Numbered from the stretch's first letter, positions 8,351 to 16,944 are shown. The stretch is 42,628 nucleotides of DNA from an uncultured Nostocoides sp. (GCA_937873315.1 CALMQX010000021.1:1-42628); one strand, 5' to 3'. The notes: generated by a model not told the origin, from the letters alone. Numbers and translations: made by a program.

Positions 8351-9949
8351 TCAGGTCGGCCGTCGCTCGAGTCTGAGGTCGTCGGCGATCGAGTCCGCCA
8401 GCGCGGTTCCGCTACCGGTATAGATGTGCAGGACGGTCGTGACACCTGCCTGCGCCAGCGCGTGCAGGTCATCGTCATTGCGCGCGACGGCGGCGATCGT
8501 CCCGGTGAAACCGACCTCACGCACCAGCTCCAAGGCGGCCATATTCGCGCCATGGAAGGGCATGGCGAGCACCACGAGATGCACCCGCGAGGGAGTCGCG
8601 AGGCGGGCCCAGAAGCCCTCATCCGTGGCGTCCCCTTCCACCACCCGCAGCCCTTTCGCCCGCAGCCGCTCGACCCTCGCCTCGTCGTGCTCCACCCCCA
8701 GCACCTGCAACCCGTAGGACGACTCGAGGCGACGGCATACGGCGCTGCCGACTCTGCCCATGCCCAGCACGATGGCCTCGGCGTCACCGGTGGTGATCGG
8801 TCGGTCCCGCGGATTGAGCGCGTCATCCGGCCGCTGGCGCAGCCGCGAGGCAAAGCGTTGCACCAGCCATCGAGGGTCGGCATTGATCAGTGTGGAGGCC
8901 ACGAAACCGACCGCCACGGCGACGCTCATGGTGGCCAACCAGCTGTCCTCCAGTAGGCCCGCAGCCGCACCAAAGGACATCACGATGAGTCCGAACTCGG
9001 AGTTATTCGACATGGCGGCGCCGGCCAGGACCGAGGTGCGCGCCCGGAAGCGCATGAGATGCATGAGGGCGACATAGAGCACGCCTTGCAGGGGCAGCAC
9101 GAGGACCAGCAGGGTGCCCACGAGTAGTTGTCCCCAGGAGGGGATGCCCAGCGAGCCCACCGAGAGGAAGAAGCCCACGAGCAGCAATTCCTTGACCGAG
9201 AAGAGCGTTCGGGTGAGCTCGGTCGCGTGCGGATGCGACGCGAGCAGCACCCCGAGGATGAAGGCTCCCAACTCCCCGGAGAGCCCGACCCCATGCCACC
9301 AGGCGTACCCGGGCACCAGGGCCACGCCCACCCCGAAGAGCCAGGACAGCTCGTGGTGCAAGGCATCCCAGACCCGGCGCAGGACCCAAGCCACCGCAGG
9401 TGTGGCCAACAGGGTCAACACCCACGGCGAGATCTCGCGGTCGCCCGAGAGCGACAAGAAGGCGATGGCCGCCAGGTCCTGGACGATGAGAACACCGATA
9501 CACATGGACCCGTAGACCGCTTGGGTGTCATTGCGGGTCTCCAGGAGTTTGACGACGAAGACCGTGCTCGAGAAGGACACCGCGAAGCCCACCAGCCAGA
9601 GCACCGGCCAGGAGGCGCTCGCGACCGGCTCGAGGCCGACGAGTTTGACCAGCGCGAGCAGTCCGGTGCCAATCACCACGCTGCCAGCCAGGTGGACGAT
9701 CGACACGATCCAGACTTCGCGCCGCAGGAACTGATGGATCTCGACCTTGAGCCCGAGCCCGAAGAGCAGCAGGGTGACGCCAAGGGTGGAGATCACGGAA
9801 AGCCCGGGCACGGCGGGAGCACCCAGGGCGCTGAGGGCAAAGCCGGCCGCGACGAAGCCGACCAAGGGCGGCAGCCTCAGGGCCAGCGCAAGCCCGCCGC
9901 CGACGAGGGCGACAGCAACGGCGATGGCCAAGGCGTCCACCTCGCCCAT
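8351..9949 (-). CDS. CPA2-family monovalent cation:proton antiporter with RCK/TrkA-N domain
   Basis: A 532-aa KefB/YbaL-like protein. About 370 N-terminal residues form 12 or more hydrophobic segments, beginning LAIAVAVALVGGGLALALRLPPLVGFVAAGF, with LLLFGLGLKVEIHQF typical of CPA2 exchangers. After a basic linker (RFASRLRQRPDD) a cytosolic TrkA-N Rossmann domain starts at about residue 392 (IVLGMGRVGSAVCRRLE, with GVEHDEARV at the second strand). A TrkA-C domain is absent. The likely role is K+/H+ or Na+/H+ exchange gated by nucleotide or thiol ligands. With the KtrAB genes it is the second K+-related system in the window. It is convergent with clpX and divergent from the next gene. Confidence 0.85.
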   Translation of the reverse strand: MGEVDALAIAVAVALVGGGLALALRLPPLVGFVAAGFALSALGAPAVPGLSVISTLGVTLLLFGLGLKVEIHQFLRREVWIVSIVHLAGSVVIGTGLLALVKLVGLEPVASASWPVLWLVGFAVSFSSTVFVVKLLETRNDTQAVYGSMCIGVLIVQDLAAIAFLSLSGDREISPWVLTLLATPAVAWVLRRVWDALHHELSWLFGVGVALVPGYAWWHGVGLSGELGAFILGVLLASHPHATELTRTLFSVKELLLVGFFLSVGSLGIPSWGQLLVGTLLVLVLPLQGVLYVALMHLMRFRARTSVLAGAAMSNNSEFGLIVMSFGAAAGLLEDSWLATMSVAVAVGFVASTLINADPRWLVQRFASRLRQRPDDALNPRDRPITTGDAEAIVLGMGRVGSAVCRRLESSYGLQVLGVEHDEARVERLRAKGLRVVEGDATDEGFWARLATPSRVHLVVLAMPFHGANMAALELVREVGFTGTIAAVARNDDDLHALAQAGVTTVLHIYTGSGTALADSIADDLRLERRPT

Positions 9950-10039
9950 TGTGGCGCATCCCGGGACGACCCGGCCAGAGCAAGCCTCTTGCCCGGCGTG
10001 TGGCTAGCGCAAAGGGCCGGTCACAGGCCACGATGAGGC

Positions 10040-10717
10040 GTGGCCACGGCATTCCGACTCCGCTCCGGCGATCAGGGGCCGGTGCAGCAGTCGTCGCGAA
10101 CCTGCGGCTCGGCCTGCTTGACCGTGGCTCGGATGTTGGTGGACCCGGTGTTCGCTTCGTGGGTCCGCACCGGGCGGCCCAGCCCGCCCGGAGCGCCCGT
10201 GGGTGCGACCCAAGCGGAGCGATTCGCGGCATACGAGGCGATCGTCCAGCGTCGCACGAACGGGCTGTGGGGGGCTGGCCAGCGGCTCAACCTGCCGTGG
10301 CCGCGCGGGCTCGGCACACCGCCCTGGGGCGCCCGCCGTGAGTTGGAGTATGGCGCCGCGCGGCAAGGAACGAGGTATGCGCTGGAGCTGCTCCGCCCCG
10401 ATAGCCGGGAGGATTTGGTGGCCAGCTATGAGGCGCTGGTCGACGTCGTCGCCGACGGTGAGCCGGGGCTGCTGTACGTGGGCAATGAGATCCTGCCCCG
10501 TCACGTCGTGCTGGTGCTTCCCGGCGACGGGGACCGCACCCTCGATGTCTACGACCCGTTCAGCGGTCGGGTGACCCACCTCCGGCGCGATGATTTCGTC
10601 GACCATCGCCTCGGCCTGAGCGGATGGGATGTCCCGTGGCTCACGGTGCAGCCCACGGGCCTGCGCAGGGCCCGGGTGGGGCGGTATGCCGTGGACCTCG
10701 ATCCGGCGCCGGCCTAG
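10040..10717 (+). CDS. C39-like papain-fold cysteine peptidase domain protein
   Basis: This 225-aa protein has no signal peptide or membrane segment. QQSSRTCGSACLTVARML (residues about 16-33) places a Gln shortly before the Cys of TCGSA. Later RHVVLVLPGDGD supplies a His on a beta strand and LDVYDPFSGRVT supplies an Asp. This Gln-Cys-His-Asp order and spacing is that of peptidase C39-like domains, whose classical members cleave double-glycine leaders of bacteriocins. No bacteriocin precursor, ABC exporter or Gly-Gly leader is seen nearby. It could instead be a transglutaminase-like or inactive papain fold. The GTG start at 10040 has GATGAGG close upstream. Function unknown; the fold assignment is by motif. 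Confidence 0.6.
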   Translation: MATAFRLRSGDQGPVQQSSRTCGSACLTVARMLVDPVFASWVRTGRPSPPGAPVGATQAERFAAYEAIVQRRTNGLWGAGQRLNLPWPRGLGTPPWGARRELEYGAARQGTRYALELLRPDSREDLVASYEALVDVVADGEPGLLYVGNEILPRHVVLVLPGDGDRTLDVYDPFSGRVTHLRRDDFVDHRLGLSGWDVPWLTVQPTGLRRARVGRYAVDLDPAPA

Positions 10718-10726
10718 CTGCGGCCG

Positions 10727-13384
10727 TTAGTTGACTGGGGCCGGGGGCTTCTCCACGGGCACGATCTCGGCGTCGCTGGCGGCGACCGGTCCGGCCTCGC
10801 TGGCGGCATACGTGATGGATCCGGTGATTCGGCCGGCAGCGCGCAGGTCCGACTCGGCGGCGGTGACACCCTCCAGGGTGCTCGCCGGGCCGGTCAGGGT
10901 CAGCGAGGTGACCTCGGCGCGCATCCCGACCTTGGCCTCGGACTTGATCTTGCGGACGGCCGCCAGGGCCTCGGCCACGGCGGTGACGATGGCCGGATCC
11001 CCGCCCGCGGGCAGGGCCTGCGCGGCCGGCCAGGAGGATCTGTGGATCGAGCCTTCATGGGTCCAGCTCCAGACCTCCTCGGTGACATACGGGAGGATCG
11101 GAGCGAACAGCCGCAGCACGATATCGAGGGCGATCCGCAATGTGGCCCGGGCGCTGGCGGCGGCCTGCTCGCCGCGTCCGCCGTAGGCGCGATCCTTGAC
11201 CAACTCGAGGTAGTCGTCGCAGAAGCTCCAGAAGAAGGACTCGGTGACCTCCAGGGCTCGGGTGTAATCCCAGGCCTCAAAGCCCGCCGTGGCTCGCTCG
11301 ACAACCTCGCGCAGGGAGGCGAGCAGGGCGTGATCGAGCGGATCGGTCACCAGGGCGAAGAGATCGCCATCGACCTCCCCGAACGACAGCGCGAACTTGC
11401 TCGCATTGAGCACCTTGATGGCCAAGCGTCGACCGACCTTGATCTGGGCGACGTCATATGCCGCATCCGTACCCAGTCGCCCGGAGGCGGCCCAGTAGCG
11501 CACCGCGTCAGCGGAGTGCTCGCGCAGCAGGTCCTCGGGGGTGACGACATTGCCGCGTGACTTGGACATCTTCTTGCGGTCCGGGTCCAGGATCCAGCCG
11601 CTGATCGCGGCGTGCGCCCAGGGCGCGGCGCCGTGCTCGAAGTGGGAGCGGACCACGGTGGAGAACAGCCAGGTCCGGATGATGTCGTGGCCCTGGGGTC
11701 GGACGTCGAAGGGGAAGACCTTGGCGAAGAGCGGGTCGGTCTGGGCTCCCTCAAGCCCACGCCAACCGCCGGCAATCTGGGGTGTCAGCGAGGAGGTAGC
11801 CCAGGTGTCGAAGATATCCGGGTCGCCCACGAAGCCGCCGGCTGCACCGCGCTGGTCCTCGGTGTAGCCGGCCGGTGGGTTGGCGGCCGGGTCGACCGGC
11901 AGATCGGCCTCGGCTGGCACGATCGGGTGGTCGTAGTCCGGCTCGCCATCGGCGTTGAGCGGGTACCAGACCGGGATCGGCACACCGAAGAAGCGCTGAC
12001 GGGAGATCAGCCAGTCGCCGTTGAGGCCGGCGACCCAGTTCGCGTATCGGCTCCGCATGAAGGCCGGGTGGAAGTCGATCTTCTCCCCGCGGGCAATCAG
12101 CGCCGCGTTGAGCTCGGCATCGCGGCCGCCATTGCGGATGTACCACTGGCGGGAGGTGACGATCTCGAGTGGCTTCTCGCCGCGCTCGTAGAAGTTCGCC
12201 TTGCGCTGCGTGGGGGTGGGCTCACCGTCCAGGTCGCCGGAGGCGCGTAGCGCATCGACGACCGCAGTGCGCGCTGCGAACGCCGTTGCGCCGGCGAGGC
12301 TTTCGGCATACAGGCGCTCGCCCGCGGTGCCCACCAGCCATTCCGGAGTCTCGCTCTGGAGTCGACCGGTCCGGGTGATGACCGAGCGGGTCGGCAGCTG
12401 CAACTCCCGCCACCACAGCACGTCGGTCAGGTCACCGAAGGTGCAGCACATGGCAATGCCAGCGCCCTTGTCCATCTCGGCCGCGGGGTGGGCGACCACC
12501 GGGATCTCGACCCCAAAGAGTGGCGAGGTGACGGTGGTCCCGAAGAGGGCGGCGTAGCGCTCGTCATCGGGGTGAGCGATCAGCGCGACGACGCTCGGGA
12601 TGAGCTCGGGGCGGGTGGTCTCGATGTGCACGGGGGTGCCATCGGGGCGGTGGAAGGCCACCCGGTGGTAGTGACCGGGGTAGTCGCGAGCCTCGAGCTC
12701 GGCCTGCGCGACCGCGGTCTGGAAGGTCACATCCCACAGGCCCGGCGCCTCGGACTGGTAGGCCTCGCCGCGGGCGAGATTGCGCAGGAATGCCTGCTGA
12801 GCCGTGGCGCGCGAGTGCTCGTCGATGGTCCGGTAGGTGATCGACCAGTCATAACTGTGGCCGATCCGTCGGAAGAGGCTCTCGAAGGCCTCCTCGTCCT
12901 TGACCGTAAGAACATCGCACAACTCGATGAAGTTCTGCCGACTGATCGGCACCTCGTCGGCTGCCTTGGTGGAGGTCCGATTGCCCTCAAAGGGGGGTGT
13001 GAAACCGGCTTGGTAGTGCAGGCTCGCGTCACCGCGCACGCCGTAGTAGTTCTGCACGCGCTTCTCGGTGGGCAGGCCGTTGTCATCCCAGCCGATCGGG
13101 TAGAAGACATTCTTCCCGATCATGCGCTGGTAGCGGGCCATGCAATCGGTGTGCGTGTAACTGAAGACGTGGCCCATGTGCAGCGACCCACTGGCGGTGG
13201 GCGGTGGGGTGTCGATCGAGAAGACATCCTCGCGCGGTCCGGCCAAGGCGCGCTCGCGGTCGAAGGCGTAGGTGCCCTGCTCCCGCCATACCTGCGCCCA
13301 CTTCTCCTCGAGGCCCTCCAGGGAGGGCCGCTCCGGAATGCGGGCAGCAGAAGATGGGCTGAGCTGATCGGTCATGGCGAACAT
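10727..13384 (-). CDS. valS: Valyl-tRNA synthetase
   Basis: An 885-aa class I aminoacyl-tRNA synthetase that charges tRNA-Val. The HIGH signature is HMGH in TASGSLHMGHVFSYTHTD and the KMSKS signature is KKMSKSRGN. The connective editing domain and the anticodon-binding domain follow. The sequence PIGWDDNGLPTEKRVQNYYGVR marks the compact ValS type common in actinobacteria. The C-terminal coiled-coil arm is short and followed by a Pro/Ala tail. The ATG at 13384 is preceded by AGAGGA at good spacing; an internal ATG at 13375 is an alternative. Its 5' region is a 300-nt gap holding a 64-nt repeat and a G-rich tract. Confidence 0.96.
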   Translation of the reverse strand: MFAMTDQLSPSSAARIPERPSLEGLEEKWAQVWREQGTYAFDRERALAGPREDVFSIDTPPPTASGSLHMGHVFSYTHTDCMARYQRMIGKNVFYPIGWDDNGLPTEKRVQNYYGVRGDASLHYQAGFTPPFEGNRTSTKAADEVPISRQNFIELCDVLTVKDEEAFESLFRRIGHSYDWSITYRTIDEHSRATAQQAFLRNLARGEAYQSEAPGLWDVTFQTAVAQAELEARDYPGHYHRVAFHRPDGTPVHIETTRPELIPSVVALIAHPDDERYAALFGTTVTSPLFGVEIPVVAHPAAEMDKGAGIAMCCTFGDLTDVLWWRELQLPTRSVITRTGRLQSETPEWLVGTAGERLYAESLAGATAFAARTAVVDALRASGDLDGEPTPTQRKANFYERGEKPLEIVTSRQWYIRNGGRDAELNAALIARGEKIDFHPAFMRSRYANWVAGLNGDWLISRQRFFGVPIPVWYPLNADGEPDYDHPIVPAEADLPVDPAANPPAGYTEDQRGAAGGFVGDPDIFDTWATSSLTPQIAGGWRGLEGAQTDPLFAKVFPFDVRPQGHDIIRTWLFSTVVRSHFEHGAAPWAHAAISGWILDPDRKKMSKSRGNVVTPEDLLREHSADAVRYWAASGRLGTDAAYDVAQIKVGRRLAIKVLNASKFALSFGEVDGDLFALVTDPLDHALLASLREVVERATAGFEAWDYTRALEVTESFFWSFCDDYLELVKDRAYGGRGEQAAASARATLRIALDIVLRLFAPILPYVTEEVWSWTHEGSIHRSSWPAAQALPAGGDPAIVTAVAEALAAVRKIKSEAKVGMRAEVTSLTLTGPASTLEGVTAAESDLRAAGRITGSITYAASEAGPVAASDAEIVPVEKPPAPVN

Positions 13385-13447
13385 CTTCCCATCCTCTGGC
13401 GGGTGCTCGTACAGGGGCGCGCGCCCGGGTGGTGGGTGTCATAGACG

Positions 13448-13511
13448 AGGTGAGTGGCAGGCCTTGGTGCTGCCAGGGCGACACCGACCCCTGCCACTGC
13501 GGTCGTCAGCG
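13448..13511 (+). repeat. 64-nt direct repeat, copy 1
   Basis: It matches 60 of 64 positions with copy 2 (14687-14750) in the same orientation. A 9-bp terminal stem, AGTGGCAGG with CCTGCCACT (13453-13461 and 13490-13498), encloses an internal GGTG/CACC pair, so the unit can fold as RNA or as a cruciform. It lies in the 307-nt gap between the divergent valS and AbiEi-like genes. Apart from this repeat and the following G-rich tract, I see no gene in that gap. Confidence 0.9.
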
Positions 13512-13605
13512 GGGTGCTGGGGGCGGCGGCGGGGGGGCGGGGTGCTGGGGTCGAAGGGCTCCGGGTTTGGGCTGGGGGATTCGGAGGGGTTCGGGGAGTC
13601 GCCAT
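13511..13605 (+). other. G-rich tract with G-quadruplex potential
   Basis: The plus strand carries at least six runs of four or more G within about 60 nt, including a run of seven, separated by short loops such as TGCT, CGGC and C. GGGGTGCTGGGG-type units occur twice. This satisfies the usual intramolecular G-quadruplex pattern several times over. It lies in the 5' leader of the gene at 13692 and on the template strand ahead of valS. Confidence 0.7.
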
Positions 13606-13691
13606 CCACACTGCGGCCTTGCGCGGTTCGCCCATCCACACAGCCTCAACCCCCGGTGTGCTCAGGCCCGCCGCCCTGATGGGCTGTACTC

Positions 13692-14684
13692 ATGAATGAC
13701 CCGTGGCAGCTGCTACGCCTGAACTCTCCGGAGCGGGACAGCGTCTTCCTGCGCCGAGAGCTCCTCGATGCCGGGGTCAGCCCAGCTCAGCTGCGCTGGG
13801 CGATCGCGCGTGAGCGCTGGCGCTCGATCCTTCCGGGGGTCGTCCTGCTCGGTTCGCAGTCACCCTCCAGGCGGCAACAGCTCATCGGGGCACAGATGTT
13901 CGGGGGCCGTGATGCGGTCGTCTCCGGTGCTGCGGCCGCGCGCTTTCACGGGCTTCGTGGGACCGCCGGCAATGGGCCCGTTGACCTGGTCGTCCCGCGA
14001 GGTCGGGCACGTCGGGACGTGCGGTGGGCGCGCTTGAGGCCGACACGGGTCCCTGACCTGGGCGTCCGTCGAGGCGGTGTCCTCCGCGTGGCGAGCCCCG
14101 CTCGCGCAGTCTTGGATGCCGCTCGCTGGTCGAGGAGCCAGAGTGCGGCCACGTCACTGGTCGTGGAGGCCGTGCAACGCCGGCTGGTGGGTGTCGATCA
14201 GCTGGCCGGCTGCCTCGAGGAGTTGGGGCAACGCGGAACTCGGCGAGCCCGGATCGCGCTCGCCGAAGCCGCCTCTGGGGCTTGGTCCTTGCCCGAGGCA
14301 GAGTTGCTCTGGCTGCTGGAGACATCGCGTGTGCTTCCCGAGGTGTGGCCGAACCCGACCCTGGTGGCGCCGAGCGGCCTGCCGCTGCTGACACCCGACG
14401 CCTGGTTCGACGATGTCGGGCTAGCCGTGATGGTGCACTCTCGGGCTTTCCACGAGGGTGGTGAGCAGTGGGATGTCACCGTGACGCGAGATGGTGAGCT
14501 CACGGCATACGGAATCGTGGTGGCCGGGGTGACGCCGAGCGGCATCCGCGCTCGCCCGCGCGAAACGCTCGAGAGGATCGAGCGCACCTATGCCGCGGCC
14601 CGGGCTCGCCCTCGACCCAGGGTTGCCGCAACCCAGCAACACCGGGGCGGATGGCTGCGGAGCGAGCTGGCTCATGGACGGTGA
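13692..14684 (+). CDS. AbiEi-type wHTH plus DUF559-like (degenerate nuclease fold) protein
   Basis: A 330-aa protein of a family frequent in actinobacteria. The N-terminal part (residues about 15-60, FLRRELLDAGVSPAQLRWAI then RWRSILPGVVLLG) resembles the winged-helix domain of AbiEi type IV antitoxins. The C-terminal part (about 195-310, LPEAELLWLLETSRVLP then LLTPDAWFDDVGLAVMVHS and a helical end) resembles DUF559 / Vsr-like PD-(D/E)xK folds. In typical relatives the strand after PDAW reads close to EVDS; here it is VMVHS, so the acidic metal ligand appears lost. No partner toxin is adjacent. The gene is bracketed by two copies of a 64-nt direct repeat, which suggests separate gain or loss. 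Function unknown. Confidence 0.7.
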   Translation: MNDPWQLLRLNSPERDSVFLRRELLDAGVSPAQLRWAIARERWRSILPGVVLLGSQSPSRRQQLIGAQMFGGRDAVVSGAAAARFHGLRGTAGNGPVDLVVPRGRARRDVRWARLRPTRVPDLGVRRGGVLRVASPARAVLDAARWSRSQSAATSLVVEAVQRRLVGVDQLAGCLEELGQRGTRRARIALAEAASGAWSLPEAELLWLLETSRVLPEVWPNPTLVAPSGLPLLTPDAWFDDVGLAVMVHSRAFHEGGEQWDVTVTRDGELTAYGIVVAGVTPSGIRARPRETLERIERTYAAARARPRPRVAATQQHRGGWLRSELAHGR

Positions 14685-14686
14685 CC

Positions 14687-14750
14687 AGGTGATTGGCAGG
14701 CTTTGGTGCTGCCAGGGCGACACCGACCCCTGCCACTGGGATCGTCAGCG
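14687..14750 (+). repeat. 64-nt direct repeat, copy 2
   Basis: It begins 2 nt after the stop of the AbiEi-like gene and ends 32 nt before the acyltransferase start. It differs from copy 1 at four positions, one of which breaks a pair near the outer end of the terminal stem. Both copies have the same orientation, 1,239 nt apart start to start. Confidence 0.9.
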
Positions 14751-14782
14751 CCACAACCTACGGTCGCGTAAGGTGTGCACTC

Positions 14783-15535
14783 GTGGATCCGCTCTATCGC
14801 GCCGTTGTCGGCGGCGCCCGCACGATGTTCTTCGCCCAGGGCACCAAGTTCACCATGCTGGGCGAGGAGCATGTGCCGCGCTCTGGTGGTGCGGTGATGC
14901 CCATCAACCACACCGGATACCTCGACTTCATGTATGCCGGTCTGGCCGCCCGCAAGCATGGCCGCTATGTCCGGTTTATGGCCAAGAAGTCGGTCTTCGG
15001 GCACAAGGTGACCGGACCGCTCATGCGTGGCATGCGGCATATCCCCGTGGACCGCCAATCCGGCCAGGGGTCCTTCGATGCGGCGGTGGCCGCGCTTCGA
15101 GCGGGCGAGATTGTCGGGGTCTTCCCTGAGGCCACGATGTCACGTGCCTTCGAACTCAAACAGTTCAAACTCGGTGCCGTGCGGATGGCTCAGGAGGCTG
15201 GCGTGCCGCTCCTGCCGACCACACTTTGGGGAAGCCAGAAGGTCTGGAGCAAGAACACGCCCAAGCACATGCGGCGGGACAAGGTCGCCATCCACGTCAC
15301 GGTGGGCGCACCGATCTGGGTCGGAGCGCAGGACGATCCCATCGCGGTTAACGTCCAGCTGCGCGCGGTCATGCAGGCGCAATTGGACGCCCAACAGGCG
15401 GCGTATGGGCCCTTTGAGGGCGAGGACGCGATCTTCCAGCCGGCCAGGCTCGGCGGTCGGGCGCCCACGATGGACGAAGCCGCCGCCCAGGACCATCACG
15501 ACATGACGCGCACGCGCGACAAGTTCACCGGCTGA
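14783..15535 (+). CDS. 1-acyl-sn-glycerol-3-phosphate acyltransferase (PlsC family)
   Basis: A 250-aa lysophospholipid acyltransferase-like enzyme. Motif I is NHTGYLD (the HX4D catalytic pair) and the acceptor-binding motif III is FPEATMSRAFELKQFKLGA, the variant of FPEGTRS usual in this actinobacterial subgroup. VPLLPTTLWGSQ corresponds to motif IV. It probably acylates lysophosphatidate or a related glycerolipid at the membrane. The GTG at 14783 (VDPLYRAVVGGARTMFF) was chosen because further in-frame extension would run into the 64-nt repeat. The C-terminal 40 residues are hydrophilic. It is convergent with the NUDIX gene. Confidence 0.88.
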   Translation: MDPLYRAVVGGARTMFFAQGTKFTMLGEEHVPRSGGAVMPINHTGYLDFMYAGLAARKHGRYVRFMAKKSVFGHKVTGPLMRGMRHIPVDRQSGQGSFDAAVAALRAGEIVGVFPEATMSRAFELKQFKLGAVRMAQEAGVPLLPTTLWGSQKVWSKNTPKHMRRDKVAIHVTVGAPIWVGAQDDPIAVNVQLRAVMQAQLDAQQAAYGPFEGEDAIFQPARLGGRAPTMDEAAAQDHHDMTRTRDKFTG

Positions 15536-15548
15536 TCGACACCGGCGG

Positions 15549-16088
15549 CTAGACCGGGTGTCCGAGGTGCGCCAACGCCTGGCGCAGCAGGACCCCGTGG
15601 CCGCGGTCCATCTCGGCGAGCACGCTCTCGGAGAGCGCCTCCTGAGGCGGAAGCCAGGTCAGATCCAGTGCGTCTTGCTGCGGTGCACAGTCACCGGTCA
15701 CCGGAACCACGAACGCCAGGGACACGGCGTGCTGGCGCGGGTCGTGGAAGGGCGTCACGCCGGGCGTGGGGAAGTACTCGGCCACGGCAAAGGGCTGCGG
15801 GCTCGGAGGCACCTGCGGGAGGGCCATCGGGCCGAGGTCCTTCTCAATATGCCGTAGCAGGGCATCCCGCACTCGCTCCTGATAGAGCACGCGACCGGAA
15901 ACGAGTTCGCGGCACATGGCGCCATCCGGACCGATGCGCAGGAGTAGACCGACCGCCAGCACTGCCCCGCGGTCATCAACTCGGACCGGGACCGCGTCGA
16001 CGTAGAGGATGGGCAGCCGTTCGCGGGCGGCAGCCAGATCCTCACGGCTCAGCCAGGCGGACTCGCGGTCCAGCTCAAGGGGGCTCAT
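15549..16088 (-). CDS. NUDIX-like hydrolase family protein (DUF4916)
   Basis: This 179-aa soluble protein matches the actinobacterial DUF4916 family, recognisable by LPILYVDAVPVRVDDRGAV at the N-terminus, then LVSGRVLYQERVRDALLRHIEKDLGPMALPQVPPSPQPF and the strongly conserved FHDPRQHAVSLAFVVPV. The family is placed in the NUDIX superfamily, but the canonical GX5EX7REUXEEXGU helix is not intact here; ERVRDALLRHIEKDLG occupies its place. Catalysis is therefore uncertain and no substrate is known. It lies 55 nt after the ECF S-component gene on the same strand and could be read through from the B12 operon, though nothing shows a functional link. Confidence 0.8.
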   Translation of the reverse strand: MSPLELDRESAWLSREDLAAARERLPILYVDAVPVRVDDRGAVLAVGLLLRIGPDGAMCRELVSGRVLYQERVRDALLRHIEKDLGPMALPQVPPSPQPFAVAEYFPTPGVTPFHDPRQHAVSLAFVVPVTGDCAPQQDALDLTWLPPQEALSESVLAEMDRGHGVLLRQALAHLGHPV

Positions 16089-16143
16089 GTCGACCGATTG
16101 TGCCAGCCGGACTCGCGCCTGTGGGTCAGGTGCTGCGGGATAC

Positions 16144-16944
16144 TCAGGTGAACGACGCCCGACGGGCGGCCCGCCTCAAGGCGCCCAGCACGGCTCGTCC
16201 GGTTAGGGCGATGAGCACCGCATTGGTGAGCGCTCGGACAAGGTCCCAGCCTAGCGATGTCGCGAGGGAGAACACCACGAAGCGGTGCAGATTCTGGCCC
16301 ACTCCAGCGCCAGGCACCATCGACAGGCCGCTTTCGAGGCCGGTGGCAAAGGGCCAGAACGACAAGTTCATCAAGACGCCATACGCGAGTCCGGCAAACG
16401 CGCCATATGCCGCGAGCATGGCGATCTCGGCGCGTCCCCGGACTGCGCGGGGGAGCAGGCCAGCGCCAAGCCCGACCCAAGCGGAGGCCAGCATCTGGTA
16501 AGGCAGCCATGGCCCGACGCCGCCGGTGAAGAGGGCCGACCCAAAGAGCGTGGTCGCGCCGAGGACGAAGCCGAAGCCCGCCCCAAACACGCGGCCGCCG
16601 AGGACCAACAAGAAGAAGACGGTCTCCAGTCCGGCCGACCCGGCACCCAGCGGCCGCAGGGCCGCACCGATCGCGGCCAAGACCCCCAGCATGGCGATCG
16701 CCTTGACATCGAGCCCGCCCTCCGAGAGCTCGGCCAGCACGACCGCGAGGAGCAGCGGCAGGATCGCCGCGAAGAGCAAGGGCGCGTCCGCCGTGCCCGC
16801 CAGCCGAGAGTCAGGGCTGACCAGCAGGGGCCAGCAGAAGGCCAGCAGGCCAGCAATGCTCACCAAGGCCACCGCGATGAAGGACCGCGGCCGAAGGGCA
16901 ACCGCCTTCGCGCGCACGGGGACGGTCAAGGTGGGCGCGCTCAT
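16144..16944 (-). CDS. ECF transporter substrate-binding S component, probable corrinoid importer
   Basis: A 266-aa integral membrane protein with a short cytosolic N-terminus and about six hydrophobic segments. The region VFGAGFGFVLGATTLFGSALFTGGVGPWLPYQML resembles S components annotated as energy-coupling-factor substrate-specific subunits. It overlaps the double ATPase gene by 4 nt and is the last of five coupled genes behind a cobalamin riboswitch. The riboswitch and the two surface proteins suggest cobalamin or a corrinoid as substrate, comparable in role to CbrT of Lactobacillus. Substrate identity is inference. In group I ECF systems a dedicated S component sits with its own EcfA and EcfT, as here. 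Confidence 0.85.
   Translation of the reverse strand: MSAPTLTVPVRAKAVALRPRSFIAVALVSIAGLLAFCWPLLVSPDSRLAGTADAPLLFAAILPLLLAVVLAELSEGGLDVKAIAMLGVLAAIGAALRPLGAGSAGLETVFFLLVLGGRVFGAGFGFVLGATTLFGSALFTGGVGPWLPYQMLASAWVGLGAGLLPRAVRGRAEIAMLAAYGAFAGLAYGVLMNLSFWPFATGLESGLSMVPGAGVGQNLHRFVVFSLATSLGWDLVRALTNAVLIALTGRAVLGALRRAARRASFT

Noticed and set aside
13448-14750. The 64-nt repeats as a CRISPR array or as ends of a transposon.
   Set aside because: There are only two copies, 1.2 kb apart, in direct orientation with no transposase or spacers.
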